Source: an uncultured Methanobrevibacter sp.
GTDB lineage: Archaea; Methanobacteriota; Methanobacteria; Methanobacteriales; Methanobacteriaceae
Assembly (NCBI GenBank): GCA_902774685.1
Contig: CACYJH010000012.1
Coordinates: 1-52,835 of the forward strand
Reading direction: 5' to 3'
Length of the DNA stretch: 52,835 nt
The stretch's first letter is position 1, and the number at the start of each line of letters is the position of its first letter. The translations under genes and the position numbers were made by a program. This document shows positions 46,757-52,835 of the stretch, piece after piece. The notes below the pieces were generated by a model. That model was given only the letters and a program-made list of their open reading frames with translations. It was not told the origin of the DNA and did no database searches.

Positions 46757-47395
46757 ATGGTTAGGCCAAAGATAGAAAGGAGAATTGTGAAAAAACCTGA
46801 TTATACTTGCCTAAGGCATGGAGATGTGCTTGAAAATGAACAGGATACAATTAAAATGAATCTTGATGAGTTTGAAGCAATCAGATTAGGTGATTATCAC
46901 AATATTAAGCAAAAAGAGGCTGCAGAATTGATGGGAATTTCACAGCCAACATTTCATAGAATCATTAACTCTGCAAGAAAAAAGACAGCAATGTCATTGA
47001 TTGAAGGCAAAAAAATTGAAATAAACAATGAAAACTTCCAAGCAGAAGAGAAGATATACATCTGCAAGGATTGTGGATTTCAATGGAACAATCCCAAAAA
47101 GGAATACACAAACTGTCCAGACTGCAAGTCTCAAAACATTGAAATAATCAAGAATGATTTGGAAAACAAATCTTCTGCTCCGCAAATCTTCAATGTTCCT
47201 GAAGCTTCAAAATATCCTTTGAATGAGAGACGTTCATTTGGAGGATCAGGAAGTGGGAGAGGACCATCAAAAGCATGCGAATGTCCTAACTGCGGTTACA
47301 TAGCACCAAAGGTTAGAGGATTCCCATGCAGAAACATCAAATGTCCTGAATGTGGAACACCATTATGCGGTTCAAATCATAAGGAAAAAAGCTAA
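46757..47395 (+). CDS. DUF134-family HTH regulator fused to zinc ribbons
   Basis: 212 aa. The N-terminal ~95 residues are a DUF134 domain (MVRPKIERRI, then MNLDEFEAIRLGDYHNIKQ and the HTH QKEAAELMGISQPTFHRII). It continues with a zinc ribbon CKDCGF...CPDC (about 98-121), a Gly/Ser linker GGSGSGRGPS and a second Cys-rich ribbon CECPNC...CPEC with CGSNH at the end. The fusion suggests a DNA-binding metal- or redox-sensing regulator. ATG with AAGGAGAG. Operator-like repeats lie directly upstream. Confidence 0.85.
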   Translation: MVRPKIERRIVKKPDYTCLRHGDVLENEQDTIKMNLDEFEAIRLGDYHNIKQKEAAELMGISQPTFHRIINSARKKTAMSLIEGKKIEINNENFQAEEKIYICKDCGFQWNNPKKEYTNCPDCKSQNIEIIKNDLENKSSAPQIFNVPEASKYPLNERRSFGGSGSGRGPSKACECPNCGYIAPKVRGFPCRNIKCPECGTPLCGSNHKEKS

Positions 47396-47591
47396 TGAAT
47401 ACAAAATAAAATTCTAAAATTCACGAAAATATGTAAAAATATCAAAATTTATATTAATAATATCGTTTATAAATAATATACATATAAATTAATAAACTAA
47501 TAAATTAATGTTTGATATTAAATCAAGATTAATTTTAAATTTAATGAAAAAATAAAAAATCATAATTACAACTAATTATCAAGGTGGGCTT

Positions 47592-49202
47592 ATGTCTTTC
47601 ATAACTTTAAAAAATATTAATAAGTCATTTAATGGGGAACCAGTTCTCAAAGATATTAACTTAACAATAGAAGAAGGTTCTACATTAGGTATTCTCGGTA
47701 GAAGTGGTAGTGGAAAATCTGTTTTAATCAATATGCTAAGAGGTACTAAAGAATACGCTCCAGACAGTGGACAAGTACTCTTTGACTTGGCAATATGTGA
47801 AAACAAAAAATGCTTGCATGTTGAACCTGCTTCAAAGGCTGGCGAAAAATGTCCAGAATGTGGAGCGGAATTGAAAGCTAAGGAAATTGACTTCTGGAAT
47901 GCTGGCAGATTGGAAAAGGCAGCAATCAGAAGAAGAATCTCCATTATGCTTCAAAGAAACTTTGCACTATACGACGAACAAAGCGTAATTGAAAACGTAT
48001 TGAATGCAATGGGTGACGAAGGCAGATACGAAGAAGAGAATATCTACAACGCTATTGACTTATTGGAAATGGTTCAAATGAGTCACAGGGTTACCCACAT
48101 TGCTCGTGACTTAAGTGGAGGAGAAAAACAAAGAGTTGTACTTGCAAGACAATTGGCTAAAAACCCAATGTTGCTTTTAGCTGACGAACCAACAGGTACC
48201 TTAGACCCACAAACCGCTGAAAAACTTCACCAAACCTTGATTGAAGGTGTTAAAGATGAAGGAATCAGTATGGTAATCACTTCCCACTGGCCAGAAGTTA
48301 TGAATCAATTAGCTGATGATGCAATATGGTTAGACAATGGAGAAATCATTGAACATGGTCACCCAGATATCATCGTTCCAAAATTCCTTGAAACCGTTCC
48401 TCAAGCTGAACAAGTGGAAAAGGTTGAGCACACCGAAGAGATTATTAGAGTGAAAGACATTAAGAAACATTACTACTCAATTGAAAGAGGAGTAGTTAAA
48501 GCTGTAGACGGCGTAAGCTTAACAATCAATCAAGGAGAAATCTATGGTATTGTTGGACTTAGTGGATCCGGTAAAACCACCTTAACCAGAATGATGATCG
48601 GTTTGACTGAACCAAGTGCTGGAGAACTTGAAATCAAGTTAGGTGACGACTGGATTGACATGAAAAAACCAGGCCCATTAAACAGAGGTCGTGTAACTCC
48701 ATACTTAGGTTTATTACACCAAGAATACTCATTATACCCTCACAGAGATATTTTAGGCAACTTAACTGATGCTATCAGTTTGAACTTGCCTGCAGAATTT
48801 GCAAAAATCAAGGCAGCACATATCCTTGAAACTGTAGGATTTGAAAAGGAAAAATCCATGAGCATCCTATCCAAATGGCAAGATGAGTTAAGTGGAGGGG
48901 AAAGACACAGAGTAGCTCTTGCACAAGTTCTCATCAAAGAGCCTAACATTGTCGTATTGGATGAACCTACAGGTACTATGGATCCAGTTACAAGAATCAT
49001 TGTAACCAATTCCATCTTAAAGGCAAGAGATGAATTGGACCAAACCTTTGTAATCATTTCTCACGATATGGATTTCGTATTGGATGTTTGTGATAAGGCA
49101 AGCTTAATGAGAGGAGGAAAACTCCTCAGTACTGGAACTCCAGAAGAAATCGTTGCAGAGTTAACTGGTGAAGAAAAAGCAGATATGATTAAAGATCATT
49201 AA
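47592..49202 (+). CDS. atwA: Methyl-CoM reductase activation component A2 (double ABC ATPase)
   Basis: ATP-binding protein (536 aa) needed for reductive activation of methyl-coenzyme M reductase. Two ABC domains: Walker A GRSGSGKS and signature LSGGEKQR in the first half, Walker A GLSGSGKT and LSGGERHR in the second, each with DEPTGT after Walker B. A Cys-rich insert (CENKKC...CPEC, about residues 75-97) sits inside the first domain; it is typical of A2 and may bind metal. No membrane segments, so it is not a transporter. ATG with AGGTGGG. Monocistronic, ended by a hairpin. Confidence 0.95.
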   Translation: MSFITLKNINKSFNGEPVLKDINLTIEEGSTLGILGRSGSGKSVLINMLRGTKEYAPDSGQVLFDLAICENKKCLHVEPASKAGEKCPECGAELKAKEIDFWNAGRLEKAAIRRRISIMLQRNFALYDEQSVIENVLNAMGDEGRYEEENIYNAIDLLEMVQMSHRVTHIARDLSGGEKQRVVLARQLAKNPMLLLADEPTGTLDPQTAEKLHQTLIEGVKDEGISMVITSHWPEVMNQLADDAIWLDNGEIIEHGHPDIIVPKFLETVPQAEQVEKVEHTEEIIRVKDIKKHYYSIERGVVKAVDGVSLTINQGEIYGIVGLSGSGKTTLTRMMIGLTEPSAGELEIKLGDDWIDMKKPGPLNRGRVTPYLGLLHQEYSLYPHRDILGNLTDAISLNLPAEFAKIKAAHILETVGFEKEKSMSILSKWQDELSGGERHRVALAQVLIKEPNIVVLDEPTGTMDPVTRIIVTNSILKARDELDQTFVIISHDMDFVLDVCDKASLMRGGKLLSTGTPEEIVAELTGEEKADMIKDH

Positions 49203-49540
49203 CCCAAACTTTTACTCGCTTCGCTCGTAAAAGTTTGATCAAAACTCTTTTAACTAGTTAGGAGTAAATCTCTTAACTATTTCCTTTTTTTAATTTCATT
49301 TTTTTACTATTTCTATTTTTCAATATCCACTTTTTAAACTATTTTCATTCAAATTTCTAAATTTTTTAAAAACTTATATTAATATAAACAAACAAAATTA
49401 TCTATGTTATATTATTAATTATAATAATTTTATATAAATTAATAAAATTATGAATTAATTAAAATTATAAAATTAATAAAATTATGAATTAATTAAAGAA
49501 TCAAAATTATATTTTTATTTAAAAATTAGAGGAAAAAACT
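49203..49540. other. 338-bp gap between atwA and marker-9 gene
   Basis: Contains a hairpin just after atwA, then several T-rich blocks (49283-49320), then very A+T-rich DNA with TATA-like stretches around 49376-49440 that could hold the promoter of the next gene. No coding frame. Confidence 0.5.
49206..49236 (+). terminator. Hairpin terminator after atwA
   Basis: AAACTTTTAC (49206-49215) pairs with GTAAAAGTTT (49227-49236) around the loop TCGCTTCGCTC. T-rich tracts follow within 60 bp. The loop resembles a CTCGCTTCGCTCG motif often found in prokaryotic terminator hairpins. Confidence 0.55.
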
Positions 49541-50023
49541 ATGGTATGGGAAGATTCACCGTCACATATTTGTAGAGGAGGAGATGTAAGAGGACTCGCA
49601 TTCTGTTGTCCTCCTGTAAAACCTTGCCCTATTATGGGAGCTTTAAGGGAAGTTGGATTGACTCCTCAAGAATTCTTAGACATTAAACAAAAATTTGCAA
49701 GCGAAACTAGATTAGGAGAAGGACCAGCAACCTGTTTTGGTTCACTCGTATGGTGCTGTAAAACTTCAAAACCTTGTCCTTTAAGAGACATGACCTTAAA
49801 CCAAATCGGCATGAGCGAAGAGGAATACATGGACCTTAAAAAGCAATTGTCTGAAGTAATCTTAAGTGCAGGAACCCCTCCTACATCAAATGAAGCAGTA
49901 TTTGCACTTTCACAAACCTTTGACATAAGTGAAGCTGAAGCTGAAAAGGTACTTGCAGACTGCAACAATGATTTAAGAATGGCTGTAAAATTACTTAAAT
50001 TAAAACAATTAGAAGAAAAATAA
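49541..50023 (+). CDS. Methanogenesis marker 9-type Cys-rich protein
   Basis: 160 aa. [20 protein letters not shown] and [10 protein letters not shown], then [19 protein letters not shown] form two similar Cys clusters that could bind iron-sulfur or zinc. The last ~45 residues ([20 protein letters not shown]) look like a UBA-type three-helix domain. Assigned to the methanogenesis marker 9 family from memory. Its position after atwA agrees with a methanogen-specific role. Molecular function unknown. Confidence 0.8.
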   Translation: MVWEDSPSHICRGGDVRGLAFCCPPVKPCPIMGALREVGLTPQEFLDIKQKFASETRLGEGPATCFGSLVWCCKTSKPCPLRDMTLNQIGMSEEEYMDLKKQLSEVILSAGTPPTSNEAVFALSQTFDISEAEAEKVLADCNNDLRMAVKLLKLKQLEEK

Positions 50024-50125
50024 ACTTTAAATCAATATAATCCAATCAAGAATCAATTGAAAAAAATAAACTTTCTATCAATAAATTCAATAAAAATCAA
50101 TTGAATAAAAATAATGGTGTGTAAT

Positions 50126-50749
50126 ATGGGATTGACTTCTCTTTTCTTTGAAGTGGAAAACAAGAATGTTTTTATTTTAGGTACTGGAGAAGTTGCTACA
50201 AGAAGAGCACATCGCTTTTTGGATAAAGGCGCCAATGTCATTTTGGCAGGAAATTCAATTGATGAAGAATTAACCAAAAAAGGAGCTATTCTAACACCTT
50301 TAAAAGACCTTGATGAAATGGTCAGATGGAGTGACATAGTTATCACCGCAAGCGGTGATGAAAAGCTTTGTGAATACATAGCATCAATCAGTCAAGGAAA
50401 ATTGATAAACAGGGCAGACAAACCTGAAGAGGGAAATATAATAGCGCCAACAAGTTTCTTGATAGATGATATAGAGATATCCATTTTTACAAATGGGCAA
50501 AGTCCTTTAATGGCAAGAGAACTTAGAAAAAAGATACAATCAATCATTACAGAAGAGGATATTCTTGAAATTAAACTCCAAGATCATGCAAGAAAGATCC
50601 TAAAGGAAAAAATAGATGAGCAAAAGATTAGAAGGGAATATCTTGAGACTATCTTGAATAACGATGAAATAAGAAATTGCCTAAAGGAAAATAAATTGGA
50701 TGAAGCAAAAGTACTTGCAGAAAATCTCATTAACTCAAACTTATCATAA
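50126..50749 (+). CDS. Precorrin-2 dehydrogenase (siroheme synthase N-domain type)
   Basis: 207 aa. Oxidises precorrin-2 to sirohydrochlorin, the branch point to siroheme, cobamides and F430. FEVENKNVFILGTGEVATRR is the NAD-binding fold, followed by RFLDKGANVILAG, VITASGDEKLCEYIA and INRADKPEEGNIIAPTSFL, all typical of CysG-N/Met8p. The ATG 50126 has GGTGTG upstream; the ATG 12 nt earlier is less likely. It precedes hemA by 41 bp, a standard archaeal tetrapyrrole pair. Confidence 0.92.
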   Translation: MGLTSLFFEVENKNVFILGTGEVATRRAHRFLDKGANVILAGNSIDEELTKKGAILTPLKDLDEMVRWSDIVITASGDEKLCEYIASISQGKLINRADKPEEGNIIAPTSFLIDDIEISIFTNGQSPLMARELRKKIQSIITEEDILEIKLQDHARKILKEKIDEQKIRREYLETILNNDEIRNCLKENKLDEAKVLAENLINSNLS

Positions 50750-50790
50750 AAAATTCAATATTCCAAATATCATATAAAGGAGAATCCAAA

Positions 50791-51993
50791 TTGATAATCA
50801 ATATACGTGTAGACCATACCCTTGCAGACATAGAGACTATGGAAAAGGTATCAAAAGATTTAAAAGACTTATTTTCTACTTTAAAAGAACAGATTGATAT
50901 TAAAGAATATATTGAAATCAATACATGCAACAGATACGAATATTTCCTTTATACTGATGATTGCATTGATTTTGACTTGGATTGTGAAAACAAGTATATC
51001 ATAATCCAATATAGTGATGATGCGGTATTGCATTTATTCAGAATGACTTCTGGTCTTGAATCCATGATCATCGGTGAAGACCAAATCTTAGGCCAAGTGA
51101 AGGATTCCAAAAGAAAAAGTGAAAGGGAAGGCCATTGTGGCAAGAAATTGGATGCCGTTTTCACAAAGGCAATACATGTTGGTCAAGTCGTGAGAAACAA
51201 GACCAAAATCAACCAAGGATCCATTTCCATCGGTTCAGCAGCTGTTGACCTTGCAGAAGAGCATCTTGGAGACTTGCAAGACAAAAATGTTCTTGTTATA
51301 GGTGCAGGGAAGATGGGAACCCTTGTTGCAAAGGCATTGGCTGAAAAGAACTTGAAAGCTATTTTTGTTGCAAACAGAACTTATTACAAAGCAATCAAAT
51401 TGGCAGAGGAACTTGAAGGAGAAGCAATCCTCTTTGACAACTTGGAAGAAAAATTAATCAATGCAGACCTTGTAATCAGTTCCACTGGAGCACCTCACGC
51501 AATCATCAACAAAGAAAGATTATTGAAAGTTTTCGATGAAAAAATTCCTAAAAAGATGGTATTTATTGACATTGCAAATCCAAGAGACATCGAAGATGAT
51601 GTCAAGGAATTAGGCATTGACCTATTTAACATTGATGACTTAAGAGGAATTGCAGAAAAAAATAAAAAGCTTCGTGAGAGAGAAGTCATTGAAGCGGAAA
51701 AGATCATCGAAAGTGAGTTTGATTTACTAAAAGAATCCTTCAATTTAATTGAAATAAATTCATTACTTGGTAATTTAAGAGAGTCTATGGAAGAGATAAG
51801 ACAACGTGAAAGCCAAAAGGGCATAGTTAAACTAAATGCTGTAGATGCAAAGGACATAAAAACCATAGATAAGATGACTCAGTCCATAGTCAACAAAATA
51901 TTTTATGATATTTCTGAAAATATAAGAAAAACAGCTAAAAATAACGACGAAGATATCATAAAAATATGTGAAATGATTCTAAAGATAGATTAA
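50791..51993 (+). CDS. hemA: Glutamyl-tRNA reductase
   Basis: First committed enzyme of tetrapyrrole synthesis (400 aa). The catalytic Cys lies in IEINTCNRYEYFLYT; SGLESMIIGEDQILGQVKDS, VGQVVRNKTKINQGSISIGS, VLVIGAGKMGTLVAKAL (NADPH fold) and a C-terminal dimerisation helix domain are all present. The start is TTG (50791), with GGAGAA 6 nt upstream. Feeds siroheme, cobamide and F430 for methyl-CoM reductase. Confidence 0.96.
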   Translation: MIINIRVDHTLADIETMEKVSKDLKDLFSTLKEQIDIKEYIEINTCNRYEYFLYTDDCIDFDLDCENKYIIIQYSDDAVLHLFRMTSGLESMIIGEDQILGQVKDSKRKSEREGHCGKKLDAVFTKAIHVGQVVRNKTKINQGSISIGSAAVDLAEEHLGDLQDKNVLVIGAGKMGTLVAKALAEKNLKAIFVANRTYYKAIKLAEELEGEAILFDNLEEKLINADLVISSTGAPHAIINKERLLKVFDEKIPKKMVFIDIANPRDIEDDVKELGIDLFNIDDLRGIAEKNKKLREREVIEAEKIIESEFDLLKESFNLIEINSLLGNLRESMEEIRQRESQKGIVKLNAVDAKDIKTIDKMTQSIVNKIFYDISENIRKTAKNNDEDIIKICEMILKID

Positions 51994-52073
51994 AGCTAAT
52001 TTTAAAAAAAATAGATAAAAATTAAACTTATAAAAATAGAAAATAATAAAATTAAAAAAAATAAGGATGTTGA

Positions 52074-52835
52074 TTACTCAAACATTCCTTTAACTTCTTC
52101 TTTTTTATATTTATTAACATCCAATGCAAAATAAACATCATCCATTGTTACTTTTTCCTTATCATTTATTATTGCATTGTGAAGAGCTGTCTTCAATATC
52201 TTTTCCTTGATGTCCCTACCGGACATTCTTTTGGAAAGCTTTACCAATTTTTCAATATCCAAATCATAGTCCATTGGGAATGTATTGAGGTTTAGCTCAA
52301 AGATTTCCTTTCTCTCTTCATCATTTGGCAACTTGAATTCAATTTCCTCTTCAAAACGGCTTCTGATTGCAAAGTCAATTGAAGCGGGATTATTGGTTGC
52401 TGCAATTGTTACGACACCATCATTCGGATTGATTCCATCCATTTCAGTCAAAAGGGAATTGACGATTTCAGAAACATCTCCCCTTAATGATTGGAAAGAT
52501 CTGTGCAATGCAATTGCATCAATTTCATCTATGAAAATCAAAGATGGGGCTGATTTCAGAGCAGTTTCATACAAGTCATGAATCTTATTTGCTGCATCTC
52601 CAACATGGTCTCCAATTAAGGAAGTTGCCTTAACTAAGAATAAGTTGATGTTCAATTCATTTGACAATGCCTTTGCAAGCATGGTTTTTCCAGTACCTGG
52701 AAGGCCATAGAAGAGAACATTTTTTGGAGCCCAATTGCCAAATCTCTCTGGGTCTTGAAGATACTTGTAAATGAGTTTTGATTTCTTTTTGGCATTTTCC
52801 TGACCTACAACATCATCAAAGAAAACATTGGATTT
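52074..52835 (-). CDS. AAA+ ATPase (N-terminus beyond window)
   Basis: 254 codons including the stop are visible; the gene continues past the window edge. Walker A LPGTGKT (just before LAKALSNEL), Walker [11 protein letters not shown], sensor-1 TIAATNNP and an arginine-finger region [10 protein letters not shown] are intact, and the C-terminal lid domain [18 protein letters not shown] follows. This is the classic AAA clade of Cdc48/FtsH/PAN-like enzymes, but no partner domain is visible, so substrate and role cannot be named. Convergent with hemA. Confidence 0.9.
   Translation of the reverse strand, partial: KSNVFFDDVVGQENAKKKSKLIYKYLQDPERFGNWAPKNVLFYGLPGTGKTMLAKALSNELNINLFLVKATSLIGDHVGDAANKIHDLYETALKSAPSLIFIDEIDAIALHRSFQSLRGDVSEIVNSLLTEMDGINPNDGVVTIAATNNPASIDFAIRSRFEEEIEFKLPNDEERKEIFELNLNTFPMDYDLDIEKLVKLSKRMSGRDIKEKILKTALHNAIINDKEKVTMDDVYFALDVNKYKKEEVKGMFE

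Overview
The window is an A+T-rich archaeal chromosome segment, almost certainly from a methanogen of the order Methanobacteriales and most like Methanobrevibacter. The evidence is archaeal split RNA polymerase genes (rpoH, B'', B', A', A''), aEF-2, coenzyme F420 genes (cofE, cofD, GTP cyclohydrolase III), methanogenesis proteins (AtwA, a marker-9 type Cys-rich protein), a methanopterin-type DHNA aldolase, an incomplete reductive TCA branch (korDABC, sucC), a large adhesin-like surface protein and a MreB-like protein. The species assignment is inference from gene content; no database search was possible.

Layout. 1-13100 (minus): one transcription/translation supercluster read rpoH, rpoB2, rpoB1 (interrupted), rpoA1, rpoA2, rpl30e, nusA-like, rps12, rps7, fusA (cut by the window start). 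13529-14249 (minus): five tRNA genes (Lys, Asp, Tyr, Pro, Thr), two of the units preceded by an identical promoter-like 14-mer. 14423-20545: thiE, thiM, pgk, tpiA (minus), twy1 (plus), sucC (minus). 20836-27868 (minus): an accessory surface locus with a frameshifted ~1.7-kaa adhesin-like protein and two TPR proteins. 28108-35303 (minus): korDABC, mptD, a sortase, a membrane protein with a CpaB-like segment, and archaetidylserine synthase. 35804-38855 (plus): an unrecognised protein, MreB-like ATPase and RNase HII. 38992-41014 (minus): purO and an ExbB/ExbD pair. 41264-45407 (plus): cofE, a zinc-ribbon protein, cofD, GTP cyclohydrolase III and a TIM-barrel protein. 45503-46529 (minus): TfoX-C protein and a secreted VanX-like dipeptidase. 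46757-51993 (plus): DUF134 regulator, AtwA, marker 9, siroheme/precorrin dehydrogenase and hemA. 52074-end (minus): a partial AAA+ ATPase.

How the genes fit together. Core information processing occupies the first quarter. Central metabolism is a set of short operons: triose phosphates, the 2-oxoglutarate/succinyl-CoA branch, thiamine salvage, F420 and tetrapyrrole supply for F420, F430 and cobamides. Envelope functions are scattered: adhesin, sortase, archaetidylserine synthase, MreB, ExbBD and the dipeptidase.

Most notable observations: RpoA'' has an N-terminal extension of about 165 residues that reads as four degenerate tandem copies of its own N-terminal helical segment; rpoB1 is broken by an apparent non-triplet internal deletion, and the adhesin gene by a frameshift, so sequence quality must be questioned; a tandem 13-bp array carries repeated T7 tracts between convergent genes; and several palindromes or spaced repeats lie in promoters (thiM, GTP cyclohydrolase III, DUF134/dipeptidase). 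I found no CRISPR array, integrase, transposase or convincing new defence system.
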